This document shows positions 16,777 to 25,163 of a stretch of DNA of 64,000 bases, piece after piece. Under the pieces are notes generated by a model. That model did not search any database. It saw only the letters and a program-made list of their open reading frames with translations, and was not told the origin of the DNA. The position numbers were made by a program, and so were the translations under genes. Within the stretch, counting starts at the first letter, position 1, and each line of letters opens with the position of its first letter. The DNA is from Streptomyces sp. NBC_01591 (lineage in GTDB: Bacteria; Actinomycetota; Actinomycetes; Streptomycetales; Streptomycetaceae): assembly GCF_035918155.1 (NCBI RefSeq), contig NZ_CP109327.1:3286001-3350000 (forward strand). Reading direction: 5' to 3'.

Positions 16777-18589
16777 CGACGTGCCTCAGCAACTCCCGGA
16801 CATCAGCCATGTCCATGCCTGCGGCTCCAGATGGTTCGTCTTCAAGATCGGCCAGTTGCTGAACAGAGGGATCATCCAAGATCCGCCCCATGAATTCGAG
16901 CTTTTCTTCGAGCCTCATAGCCACCACCTCATCGATGGTGCCTTCCACCGCGAGCACGGTGACTCTCGTCTCGGTATCCGGAGCGAGACCGAGTCGGTGA
17001 ATCCGGTCCAGACTCTGCAGGAACCGTCCAGCCATGAAGTCACGGTCCACATAGACAGCGTCATGGCAGACGTGGTGCAGGCTGATGCCCTCGCCAAGAG
17101 TGGCCGGGTTGGAGAGAAGAACGTGACAGTCGGGATCCTCGCGGAACCGCCTGATCTGCTCCTCACGATCAGGCGTGCCGCCATGCACTACCGCAGGCTC
17201 GTACCCCGCGAACAGGCGCTCCATCGTGGTGATGCTGCGCACGAATGTCGTCCAGACCAGGGTCTTCCGCCCCAACGCGGCGTTGGTAGCAACGATGTTC
17301 AGCGCTTCCTTGTACTTCGGGGAAAGCTCGTGCCGCGGCAAGTTCCGCATCAGCGCGTACAGCGACTCATCCTGGGGGACTTCCAGCGGCGGTACTTGAT
17401 AGGTGAGCGGTTCGTACCGGCTCTCACCCTCGACAAGCAGCGCAGGGCTGGTGGCCGCCATGAGCAGGCGCAGCATCGCTTTGCCCAGGGCGTCAAAGTC
17501 GGCCCGGGATGCTTCGGCCCTGGCCGTGAAGCGTCCGACCAGCGCGTCATACACCTCACGATGGAGGTCTGGCATCTTCAAGCGCCGGATGCGCGTCTCG
17601 AACGGAGGCAGGCCCAGCTCGTTCTTCGTCGTCCGTGTGAAGAGCGGTCGGAGCACCGAGCTGGCGTGCGCAAGGTCGCCTCCCGCGACGGCCTGCGTAA
17701 CCACCCGCCGCCCATGGCCCGGCCAGACAAAGGACAGCAGGTTCTCTAGATCCCGCGCCCCATTCGGAGCCGGTGTGCCAGTCAGAATGAGCCGGCGGCG
17801 GCTGAGCGGCCCAAGTGCCATGCATGCACTGCCGTATGTGCCCCGGGCCCCCAGCTTCATGCGATGCGCTTCGTCAAGAATGATCATCGAAGGTGCGCCG
17901 CGCAGCCAAGAGGCCAGAGCTGCGAGCGACTTGTCGAGGCGCTCGTAGTTAACAATCAGGATCTCGGCTCTAGGGTCAGGGCTTTTCCCCATGATCGCAG
18001 TGAGCGGAGGCTGCTTGAAGCAAAGCTCACTCTCAGAAAGCCAGGCTTCGTAGGCGGACTTAGGACTCACGACCAACAGACGGCGGACCTCGCTACGCTC
18101 CCGCATGGCGGCGTATACAGCCAGTCCCACACGGGTCTTGCCCGCTCCGGGAACGCTGAAGTTGGCACCGTGCTGCAGCGACAGCAGCCGGGTGATGTCA
18201 CGCCGCTGGAATTTCGTCAGGTCGGCATGCCAAGCGGAGCCCAGCATCGATTCCACGACACTGTCGTCCCATGCCGGGGCCTGGCTGGGGGTCTGGAGCC
18301 TCTGTTCAGCCTGGTCAGCATCGTCAAGTACTTCGCCAACCAGCTCACCGAGCTCGTCCGTCCAGACAACCGACTCTGGATGCGGCCAGTCAGCGAGAGC
18401 ATCGATGCCCACCAGGAAGTCGTCCAGAGACAGCTCCAGAGTGAGCCGACCGCGCAGACCGCCCCCGGGAAAGCGAGCTGCCAGCCGGTTCAGGTCACTG
18501 CGGCACAGCTCAGTGGTGCGCAGAATGGCCTTAGTCCGCGATACGTCGAAGCCAATCTGCAGGGACGATTCCTCGGCAATCGCAGTCAC
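16757..18589 (-). CDS. SNF2/DEAD-like superfamily II ATPase
   Basis: A 610-residue two-domain ATP-dependent DNA translocase. After about 120 family-specific residues come a Q-like LTKFQRRDI (124-132), Walker A SVPGAGKT (145-152), motif Ia LLVVSPKSAY, the DEAH box (238-241), motif III LTGTPAP, and a helicase C domain with LLSNPATLGEGISL and QSLDRIHRLG. The ATG overlaps the stop of the ParB-like gene by four bases (ATGA), a sign of translational coupling, and the 3' end overlaps DUF3883. It probably drives DNA scanning for the nuclease-like partners. Confidence 0.9.
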   Translation of the reverse strand: MTAIAEESSLQIGFDVSRTKAILRTTELCRSDLNRLAARFPGGGLRGRLTLELSLDDFLVGIDALADWPHPESVVWTDELGELVGEVLDDADQAEQRLQTPSQAPAWDDSVVESMLGSAWHADLTKFQRRDITRLLSLQHGANFSVPGAGKTRVGLAVYAAMRERSEVRRLLVVSPKSAYEAWLSESELCFKQPPLTAIMGKSPDPRAEILIVNYERLDKSLAALASWLRGAPSMIILDEAHRMKLGARGTYGSACMALGPLSRRRLILTGTPAPNGARDLENLLSFVWPGHGRRVVTQAVAGGDLAHASSVLRPLFTRTTKNELGLPPFETRIRRLKMPDLHREVYDALVGRFTARAEASRADFDALGKAMLRLLMAATSPALLVEGESRYEPLTYQVPPLEVPQDESLYALMRNLPRHELSPKYKEALNIVATNAALGRKTLVWTTFVRSITTMERLFAGYEPAVVHGGTPDREEQIRRFREDPDCHVLLSNPATLGEGISLHHVCHDAVYVDRDFMAGRFLQSLDRIHRLGLAPDTETRVTVLAVEGTIDEVVAMRLEEKLEFMGRILDDPSVQQLADLEDEPSGAAGMDMADVRELLRHVDAVAAQ

Positions 18590-20010
18590 TGCTGCTCCTG
18601 TCGCACAGCTTCACGCAGCCACTCGACACCTTCACCAGGCACTTCAATGCTCTGCGCGGTGGCCAGGGCCAGCTTCCTCAGAGTGGCCTTCAGCTTGAGA
18701 ACGGCCTCATCGAGAGCTTCCTCGTCCAGGCTCCGGGACCCGCTCGCCAGCACCATGTCCGTGATGCACTGCTCGATGTCCTGGCAGGCATCGTTGAGGC
18801 GGTCGGGTGCCGCCTGCTTCCGCTTGCGTACGCGAGCGTCCTTGCCCGCCGGCTCAAGAGCATCCTCCACCGCCTTGTGCGCCTCCTTGAACAGTGAGGC
18901 GGCCTTCTCTGACTGAGCCAGGGAAACCTTGGCTCCTGCACGGACCATGGCCTTCGCCCGCAGGACCGAGTCGGTGAACGCGCGGGCCGTGGCCACCTGC
19001 GGCGCCTCGGCCTTCACCGCCCGGTTGATTCCGGGGATGACTCGCGCGGCCGTTTCGACGGGCGCTGATTTCAGCTCCTCTGGCAGCCGGTGCTCCAAGT
19101 ACCTCGTCCGGAAGTCAGCTTCAATGAGCCGGACATCAGTCTTGGAGAAGTCCATCACAATCGCAGCCAGGCGGTTTTCTTTGAGCAGCTCTGCCTTCTT
19201 CGGATCGGCCTTGGCTTCCTTGCCATAGGCGCGATGCACCTCGCGCAGCTTTTCCTGGGCATCTTCAAAGTCCAGCAGCCGAAGCTGGGCATCTTCAGTC
19301 GTAGACCTGTCCCTCAGATCCCGGAGGCAGGCGAGCACCCAGAGGTCCTGCTCTGCCGTCGACTCCCTGATGCGGAAGTCGCGCGCGACCTCCTTCAGCG
19401 GTCGGCCTGCTTCGACCTGCTCATCGATGGTGAGCAGCCTGTTGATGTACGAGTACGGTCGGCGAGTGTCGTGACGCAGCTGAAGTGAGAGCTCAACCTT
19501 GTTGATGTCCGCCCAGGTGCAGGAGTCGGGGAGCACGGCGACCCGGATGTCGGGCACACCAAGCTCCCGCAGCGCTGCCGCGCGGGTGTTGCCATTGACC
19601 AGGATTCCCTCGCGGGTAATCAACCCAGGCTCGTTCTGCCGGAAGTCCTCGAGGCTCTGCTTCAGCTCGTCGAAATCCTTGTCTCTCTTCGACGGGTCAG
19701 AAGGCTCCGCCTGAAGCAGGTACTGAAGGTAGTCCTGGCTCTCATCGCTCCACGGGTCGTCATCCAACCGGCGGTCCTGCTGAGGATCGAAACTGCGCTG
19801 CGCCCGGATCCGGTGGGTTCCCGGGTTGTAATAGAGCGACTCCACGGGCATGTCGATGACCTGCACAACCTGCGGCTTCGTGCGCCACTCGATCGTCAGG
19901 GTTTCCTGAAGTCCCGTGCCGGCAGCTACGTCTTTGAGACGCTGCTCTACGACATCCTTGTTCCTGGCTGCGTGCGGAGGCAGCCCGAACTCTCCGACGT
20001 TCTTGCTCAC
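18586..20010 (-). CDS. ParB/sulfiredoxin-fold protein
   Basis: A 474-residue protein with an N-terminal ParB-like domain. The signature ILVNGNTRAAALRELG sits at residues 136-151 (GNTR in place of GERR), followed by DINKVELSLQL and a helix-turn-helix-like KEVARDFRIRESTAEQDL. The C-terminal 200 residues are charged and helical. ParB folds can hydrolyse CTP or ATP or bind DNA; which applies here is unknown. The GTG start has AGAGGAG about eight bases upstream, so the long in-frame upstream extension is rejected. It is second in the reverse operon, 85 bases after the HNH-fold gene and coupled to the SNF2-like ATPase. It is probably a defence component rather than a chromosome-partition protein. 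Confidence 0.82.
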   Translation of the reverse strand: MSKNVGEFGLPPHAARNKDVVEQRLKDVAAGTGLQETLTIEWRTKPQVVQVIDMPVESLYYNPGTHRIRAQRSFDPQQDRRLDDDPWSDESQDYLQYLLQAEPSDPSKRDKDFDELKQSLEDFRQNEPGLITREGILVNGNTRAAALRELGVPDIRVAVLPDSCTWADINKVELSLQLRHDTRRPYSYINRLLTIDEQVEAGRPLKEVARDFRIRESTAEQDLWVLACLRDLRDRSTTEDAQLRLLDFEDAQEKLREVHRAYGKEAKADPKKAELLKENRLAAIVMDFSKTDVRLIEADFRTRYLEHRLPEELKSAPVETAARVIPGINRAVKAEAPQVATARAFTDSVLRAKAMVRAGAKVSLAQSEKAASLFKEAHKAVEDALEPAGKDARVRKRKQAAPDRLNDACQDIEQCITDMVLASGSRSLDEEALDEAVLKLKATLRKLALATAQSIEVPGEGVEWLREAVRQEQQ

Positions 20011-20095
20011 AGTGCGTTCTCCTCTGGCTGGCGAAAGATGCAGATCGGTGGGGTCGCCGCTGGGGACGACCCCACCACGGTCAGGGGGAAGCCGC

Positions 20096-20779
20096 TCAGG
20101 CGGGGGGCAGTCCCAGAGCTTCACGGACCTTGTCCCTGGACTCCGCCGGCAGCGTACGGAAGTCGGCCCAGAGGCGCTCCACGGCGCCGAATTCACGCTC
20201 GTCAGCGGCGACCCAGTCCGTGAGCATCTGCCGCTGCAGCCCCCCCAGCTTCGAGACACCTTCGATCACGGCGCCCAAGTCTGCCTCCAGGCCGCGGCCA
20301 CCCACACGACAGCGGTTGCACTCCGCCACGAACTGGACCGCGCTGCTGCCGTCAGGCTGCTTCACCTTCCGCCGGGCGATGTCGATCTGCGCCGATTCGA
20401 ACGAGCCGGCGTAGACCTGCCCGGGAGTGATTCCGCATGACCGGCAGCGGTTGCCGTCGCTGGTCAGGACCTTGCGCCGCTGAGTCTCCGTGATGGACGA
20501 GCTGGCCTTGGTCGCCTTGCCCGGCTCCCAAACGGGCTGGCCCTGGGCCACGAACCGCTGTTCGTGCTGTCCCAGCAGCGCGTCTTCCCGGTGGGTGTCG
20601 ATCTTCCACCCGTAGTCGCGCAGGTCACGTACCCGGCGATCGGCCTGACTGATCCCGGGGAAGGCGTTCTTGACGTCCTCCTTGGTGAAGACGTTGCCCT
20701 CCCCGACCACCGTAACCAGCCACAGTGCGGCGCGCTTCATGGTGCCGAACTTTCCGTCCTGCCACGACGGCAGAGTCAT
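20096..20779 (-). CDS. HNH-fold protein lacking catalytic histidines
   Basis: A 227-residue protein homologous over most of its length to the broken HNH gene at 14.2 kb: both share a winged-helix-like start ending DRRVRDLRDYGW and a VWEPGKATKA-type linker. The zinc-knuckle cysteines remain (CRSC at 112-115, CNRC at 154-157). However, the segment that should carry the HNH histidines reads QIDIARRKVKQ, with no His, where the paralogue has GHVNPHASG. Cleavage is therefore unlikely, and DNA-site recognition is a reasonable guess. It starts with ATG after AAGGGGAA and leads the reverse operon. Confidence 0.72.
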   Translation of the reverse strand: MTLPSWQDGKFGTMKRAALWLVTVVGEGNVFTKEDVKNAFPGISQADRRVRDLRDYGWKIDTHREDALLGQHEQRFVAQGQPVWEPGKATKASSSITETQRRKVLTSDGNRCRSCGITPGQVYAGSFESAQIDIARRKVKQPDGSSAVQFVAECNRCRVGGRGLEADLGAVIEGVSKLGGLQRQMLTDWVAADEREFGAVERLWADFRTLPAESRDKVREALGLPPA

Positions 20780-21002
20780 TCACATTCCCCTTATGTAGGC
20801 ATATGGCCGCCCGAGCGAGAGCCACGAGGAGACCGCTGGCATCCCTTGCGGGCATTGCCAGTCTTCTCGCATGACGCCCCATCACGCCAGGCTCTGCGAG
20901 GTTTCGAGGGGGGATGGAAAACATCCGCGCAGCCCGAAATCTCGCCGTTCCCTACACAATTGGTTGTTCACCGCCGAACCATCGGACGAACGGAAGCCGC
21001 GC

Positions 21003-21807
21003 GTGACGCCCAAGCCGAAGAAGTGGAAAGAGCTGCCGAGTGGCATCAGCGCGGCTCACCGCGCCCTTGTAACGGCGATGCGCGAGGTCCGGGAGTGCAG
21101 CCCAAGGGTCCCAGGCGGAAATCGCCGTGGATGCGCACCAGGCACCCACGACGCTCTCGAACCACCTCAACGGTGGCCGTATCCCCGAAGAGACTCTCCT
21201 CCGGGATTTCTACGGGGTCGTAGAGAAGGACGCCGCACCAGGACCACTCCCGCACGCGCTGGATGCCTTGCTAAACCTCCGTGGCCACGCCCAGAAGAGG
21301 CACTGCGACTGCTGCAGCATCGGGTACCCGCCTGCTGACGACCTGGCCGACGCGGAGCAGCCGGCTTCCCAAGCTGTTCGGAAGCTGCCACCGGGGCGGG
21401 CACTACGCCTCCGCCACAGGTCTCGTCGGCGCGGACTTTCAGTGCTGCAGGAGCGGATGAGGGTGCCGGTCCCCCGAGCGGAGGGGGACCGGCACCCTGC
21501 AGAAGCCGCCGAGCTCGCCTGGAGCGAGACCGGACAGGTGGCCCGCTACCTGGCTGACGGCCAGAGCCGCGATGCGGATCTCTTGCTCTGGCGGGCAGGC
21601 GCGTCGTATTCGGCCGACGAGATCGTCAGAGCCGTCACCTCATGTCGCTCAGCTGGCTTGAGGGACGCAGCCGAGACCATACTGATCAACGCCGCCGAAC
21701 GCGCCGACAGGCAAGCCGTCTTGAACATCACGGCCGCCTTCAACAACGCCGGCCGGCACGAGGACGTCGAGTTCCTGCTGATGGCCGCGATCCGGGAATC
21801 CTCCTGA
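21003..21807 (+). pseudogene. Decayed helix-turn-helix regulator gene
   Basis: A GTG at 21003 after GGAAG begins TPKPKKWKELPSG, then a helix-turn-helix region broken by a one-base shift near 21101: SAAHRALVTAMREVREC continues in another frame as GSQAEIAVDAHQAPTTLSNH. The middle (about 21290-21500) is out of register and contains a perfect 16-bp hairpin. The C-terminal part from about 21500 (TGQVARYLADGQSRDADLLL to the stop) is intact and typical of Streptomyces regulators with such C-terminal domains. I read this as a gene with at least one frameshift and an internal deletion. It is unlikely to yield a full product, though a short 3' ORF could survive. Confidence 0.65.
21460..21498. terminator. 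Perfect 16-bp hairpin within decayed gene
   Basis: Arms 21460-21475 and 21483-21498 are perfectly complementary around a 7-base loop. There is no T-run on either side. It looks like a Streptomyces-type terminator hairpin but lies inside the decayed regulator gene, which supports the view that the gene was rearranged. Confidence 0.6.
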
Positions 21808-21829
21808 CTCTTGCACCAGCTACCCACAG

Positions 21830-22459
21830 TCAGGCAGCTTCCACCTCCGCCTCGAAGTGCATCTGCGCCCGGTCCAGCAGGCCGTCCGGATCGCCGCCTC
21901 GGGCAGCGACCCAGTGCAGGAGGTCAGCGATGAGGGCGGTGGCAGATTCCTCAAGGATCTGTTCAGTGCGGCTCCGCAGCAGCGGCGGTGCACCGACATC
22001 GCGCCGGTATTCCGTCAAGGCAGCTTCAGCACGCCGCACCCGGCGGCAGCACGCCTCCAGGTCGGCGGACAGCTCGCACCAGACGGACTTGCCCGTCGCT
22101 GTCAACAGCGTTCCCCAGTCCGCAGCCATGCCGGCCAGCAGGTGCAGACCCCGGCCACACTCATCGTCGCAGGCGACCGGGGTGAGCACCGGCACGCGGT
22201 AACTCTTGTCATGAAGTTCGATCCGTAGTCGGCCCCCTACCGCCTCCATCACCAGGGTCGCAGCGACACCCCTTCCCACGTGCTTGATCACGTTGGCAGC
22301 CAGCTCACTCACCACAAGTTCGGCTTCTTCGGCCAGGGCCGACAAGCTCCACTCCATGAGCTGCTTTCTGACGACTCTCCGAAGGTCCCGGACCGCTGCC
22401 GGCTCGGCCTCGAACGGCAGAACGCTGCGAAGTTGCGAACTGTTGTCGTGCCCGGACAT
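21830..22459 (-). CDS. Anti-sigma-like ATP-binding protein (HATPase_c_2)
   Basis: A 209-residue RsbW/AbaA-like single-domain GHKL protein. N box ELVVSELAANVIKH lies near residue 55, and the G-box region CGRGLHLLAGMAADWG near 115, followed by a helical tail. Such proteins often bind sigma or anti-sigma partners. Start at 22459 is supported by GGAGAG upstream; the longer frame to 22573 is rejected. It diverges from an XRE regulator followed by two DUF397 genes, an arrangement seen in the WhiJ-like loci of streptomycetes, where the three protein types are thought to act together in developmental control. Confidence 0.8.
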   Translation of the reverse strand: MSGHDNSSQLRSVLPFEAEPAAVRDLRRVVRKQLMEWSLSALAEEAELVVSELAANVIKHVGRGVAATLVMEAVGGRLRIELHDKSYRVPVLTPVACDDECGRGLHLLAGMAADWGTLLTATGKSVWCELSADLEACCRRVRRAEAALTEYRRDVGAPPLLRSRTEQILEESATALIADLLHWVAARGGDPDGLLDRAQMHFEAEVEAA

Positions 22460-22674
22460 GCACTCTCCTTCCGGCGCCACATCAGCCCCTGCACCCGTCG
22501 TATCCAAACGACTGCGCTGAGTGGTCAGGCTTGCGAGTATGGCAGCAAGAAGTCTCTTCATGAAACTTCTCACGAGAATCGATCGGGTGAATCCAGCTGG
22601 CGTGAACTAGCGGCAGACATAGCCTGATTGGCGCCGGAGAGCCTCAGCGCACACGGAACGGAAGGCCACCCTCT

Positions 22675-23520
22675 ATGTCCGTCAGGACCACAACACGGCG
22701 TCGGCAGCTCGGCGCGATGATGCGCAAGTTGCGCGCGCGGAAGGGCATGACCCTGGAGGAGGCCGGCCGGCTCGTCGGCATCTCGAAGGCCACTGTCAGT
22801 CGTTATGAGACGCAGGAAGGGCCCGTTAAGTGGCCCATCGCCGACGCACTCTGCCAGCAGTACAACGCAACCGACGCGGAGCGGAATGCCGTGGTCGCTC
22901 TGGCGAAGGACGCGAAGCAGCAGGGCTGGTGGGGGCCGTACACCGACTCCATCCCCGCAGACATGAATCTCCTGCTGACGCTCGAAGACGACGCCGTGCG
23001 CGAGGACCACTTCTCCAGCACTTACGTACCCGGCCTACTGCAGACACGGAACTACAGCATGGCGATTCAAGGCGCCAGCGAGATGCGGCTGGCACCCGAG
23101 GAAATCCAGCGTCTGGTGGACATCCGCATGAAGCGCCAGGAGATCCTGAACCGGCCGAAACCGCCCCACCTGTGGGCGATCCTCGACGAGTCGGTGATCC
23201 GGCGCGTGGTCGGATCCCCCGAGAGCATGCGCGATCAGCTGGGCCACCTGCTCGAAGCCAACATCTCGCAGCACATCACCCTGCAGGTCCTCCCCTTCTC
23301 CAAGGGCGCTCACGGCGCAGCCCTGGGCAGTTTCGTGATCCTGGGCGGGGCCGAAGCGAGCCTGGATGTTGTGTACGTCGACCTGCATGTCGGCCCACTC
23401 TTCATGGAGAAGGACGAAGAACTCGACCGATACAGACTTGCGTTCGACTACCTGCGTGCACAAGCGTTGGACATGGCCGCGTCGTCGGCCTTGATCGAGC
23501 GCGTCCGCAAGGAGATGTAA
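22675..23520 (+). CDS. XRE regulator with DUF5753 (WhiJ-like / Scr1-type)
   Basis: A 281-residue DNA-binding protein. The helix-turn-helix is at residues 10-65 (GMTLEEAGRLVGISKATVSR) and the rest is the DUF5753 ligand/partner domain (STYVPGLLQTRNYS, ISQHITLQVLPF, and DELDRYR near the end). Members are described as antitoxin-like regulators paired with DUF397 proteins. Its stop overlaps the start of the next DUF397 gene (TAATG), so the two are translationally coupled. It is divergent from the anti-sigma-like ATPase, with a shared 215-base promoter region. Confidence 0.88.
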   Translation: MSVRTTTRRRQLGAMMRKLRARKGMTLEEAGRLVGISKATVSRYETQEGPVKWPIADALCQQYNATDAERNAVVALAKDAKQQGWWGPYTDSIPADMNLLLTLEDDAVREDHFSSTYVPGLLQTRNYSMAIQGASEMRLAPEEIQRLVDIRMKRQEILNRPKPPHLWAILDESVIRRVVGSPESMRDQLGHLLEANISQHITLQVLPFSKGAHGAALGSFVILGGAEASLDVVYVDLHVGPLFMEKDEELDRYRLAFDYLRAQALDMAASSALIERVRKEM

Positions 23521-23735
23521 TGCTTCCGGTACCTCACTCCCCCGAGTCTCTCCCCTGGTTCAAGTCGTCATACAGCGGAGCGAACACGACTGAGTGCGTT
23601 GAGGCCGCCCGCCTCCCCCAGGCCACCGCGGTCCGCGATTCGAAGGCCCCTGACGGTCCGATGCTGACGTTCAGCAACGCGTCGTGGAGCGGGTTCCTCA
23701 CCGCCGTACGGCATCAGCAGTTGGACGTGCGATGA
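23520..23735 (+). CDS. DUF397 small protein
   Basis: A 71-residue protein with the DUF397 pattern: WFKSSYSG, TECVEAA, VRDSKAPDG and a closing WSGFLTAV. These small proteins are usually encoded directly after a DUF5753 XRE regulator and are thought to be its partner, toxin-like or regulatory. Here the ATG overlaps the regulator stop by one base, and the gene overlaps the following DUF397 gene by four bases. Confidence 0.85.
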   Translation: MLPVPHSPESLPWFKSSYSGANTTECVEAARLPQATAVRDSKAPDGPMLTFSNASWSGFLTAVRHQQLDVR

Positions 23736-23917
23736 ATCCGCCTCCCCTCCAGTGGCGGAAGAGTACTCACAGTGGTGGCAGCGGCACCGAGTGCGTCGAG
23801 GTCGCGGACCTGCGCTCGACGGTCGGCGTACGGGACTCCAAGCAGCCCCGTGGTCCCCACATATCCGTGCGCCGCAGCGCGTGGGAGCGGTTCGTCGCTT
23901 CACTCCGCGCCTCGTAG
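23732..23917 (+). CDS. DUF397 small protein (second of tandem pair)
   Basis: A 61-residue DUF397 protein: WRKSTHSGG, TECVEVADL, VRDSKQPRGP and WERFVASL. It starts in an ATGA overlap with the preceding DUF397 gene, so regulator and two DUF397 genes form one coupled unit. The two copies differ enough to have separate partners; no other function is visible. Confidence 0.85.
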   Translation: MNPPPLQWRKSTHSGGSGTECVEVADLRSTVGVRDSKQPRGPHISVRRSAWERFVASLRAS

Positions 23918-23948
23918 GCCAGCGTCCGAGCGAGCGCAGCGCCCGCCG

Positions 23949-24140
23949 TCAGCGAACGTCGATGCTCCGGCGGGCCTGGGCGATCGCAGGTAGTGCGTCG
24001 GCTCCGAAGACGGCGGATTCGCTCAGGGCCTGCCACACCCGCTGGTACGTGGTGTCGGCGTCGTCCAGCCACAGTTCGGCGGGCCAGTCCTCGGTGACCA
24101 CGAGGCGGCCGTCGAAGCACCAGAAGCTGCCGCGGTCAAC
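23949..24140 (-). pseudogene. 3' fragment of a DUF5753 regulator gene
   Basis: On the minus strand a stretch ending at the stop codon 23949-23951 reads FWCFDGRLVVTEDW, AELWLDDADTTYQRVWQAL, SESAVFGADALPAIA. It matches the C-terminal end of DUF5753 proteins such as the one at 27.5 kb (MFDNKLVLVET, SAVYGRAA). No start, helix-turn-helix or upstream two thirds are present. The rest of the 321-base gap between 23918 and 24238 holds no recognisable gene, apart from a short non-conserved frame. I read this as the remnant of a third XRE/DUF397 module. Confidence 0.6.
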
Positions 24141-24238
24141 TCATCGAGCCTAGCGAACAAGGCGGCCGAGCAGGCGCCGTGGTACCACGGGCGGAACCCC
24201 GGGCGCTTGCTCCGGCCGTCCGGGCGGTGTCCACGCAC

Positions 24239-25144
24239 TCACGTCGTGTATTCCAGCTCCGTCATGGCTGACTGGCGCACTGCCGACGCGACCTCGGCAA
24301 GGTCGAGCCCTGCTACGTATCTCATCAAGTCCGAACGCGCCCGCCCGAGTTCCCGATTCAGTTCCATGCCGTGCATCGCACCGGGCAGGACGATGTGCCG
24401 GAACTCCTCCTGTCTGATGGCTCCGGCGAGCAACTGCTCGGCCAACCACAACCGGGTCCGCTCCCTGATCGCGAAGGTCAGGTGAAGGCTGCGCTTGTCG
24501 AACTCGGCCACGCTCGGGTTATGGACCCAGCCCCGCGGCAGGATGAGGGACTGGCCGGCCTTCAGATCAAACTCCAGGTCAGGTCCGGCTGCCTCCCATC
24601 TCGAGATGTAGTCATCACGCCACACCCGCCAGCTCTCGTTGAACTCCCGCATGGGGGCAACCACCGGAGGTCGCCACAACTGCCACCGCTTCACCCCGGC
24701 CACCTGCACGATCACGGCCATCTGTTGGTCCCAGTGGTGGCGTAATCCCTGGTTGCCAGGAGGGGTGAGGAAGGCATGGACGTAGTTCGAGTAGCCCGCC
24801 GTCTCCTCCTGGATGCGGCGGGAGGCACGTGCCAAGAACGGCACGACTCGCTGAAGGTTCCCCAAGCGGATGGTGAAGCCCCGGTCGTGGAGCTGCCGCA
24901 GCTTGGCGGCATCAGTACGCCCGTTGCGCATGAATGCATCGCGATTCAGCGACGGATTGGGAGCCTTGACGACTGCGATCTCGCTCGCGGGTACGCAGCC
25001 GGTTTCCACGTACTCGTCGAGGAATTCAGCGGTGACCGTGGCATCCAGTTCCGTCGACCCACGCTCGTACACACGGGGTTCATCGGGCCAAGTCGTCAAG
25101 AGATCGACGACACCGTTCTCGGGCAGCAGGAGGCGTAGCGACAT
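24239..25144 (-). CDS. JmjC/cupin-type Fe(II) oxygenase
   Basis: A 301-residue protein of the cupin_4/JmjC family (ROXA/NO66-like). The Fe(II) ligands are visible: H137-x-D139 in LRHHWDQQMAVIVQVAG and the distal His208 in LPRGWVHNP, with the flanking KRWQLW block. Family members hydroxylate amino-acid side chains in proteins, and relatives act in peptide natural product pathways. Start at 25144 follows GAGAGGAGA. It is last in a reverse operon with an atypical DUF397 protein and a 168-residue protein of unknown role, which makes one of those its possible substrate. That link is inference. Confidence 0.8.
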   Translation of the reverse strand: MSLRLLLPENGVVDLLTTWPDEPRVYERGSTELDATVTAEFLDEYVETGCVPASEIAVVKAPNPSLNRDAFMRNGRTDAAKLRQLHDRGFTIRLGNLQRVVPFLARASRRIQEETAGYSNYVHAFLTPPGNQGLRHHWDQQMAVIVQVAGVKRWQLWRPPVVAPMREFNESWRVWRDDYISRWEAAGPDLEFDLKAGQSLILPRGWVHNPSVAEFDKRSLHLTFAIRERTRLWLAEQLLAGAIRQEEFRHIVLPGAMHGMELNRELGRARSDLMRYVAGLDLAEVASAVRQSAMTELEYTT

Positions 25145-25163
25145 GACGGAGTCTCCTCTCGCG

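Noticed and set aside
18586..20010. Plasmid or chromosome partition role for the ParB-like gene
   Set aside because: There is no ParA, no parS-like palindromes are evident, and it is coupled to a SNF2-like ATPase and a nuclease-like gene.
6870..20779. Integrated prophage or conjugative element
   Set aside because: No integrase, transposase, phage structural gene, att-like direct repeats or flanking tRNA could be seen around the island.
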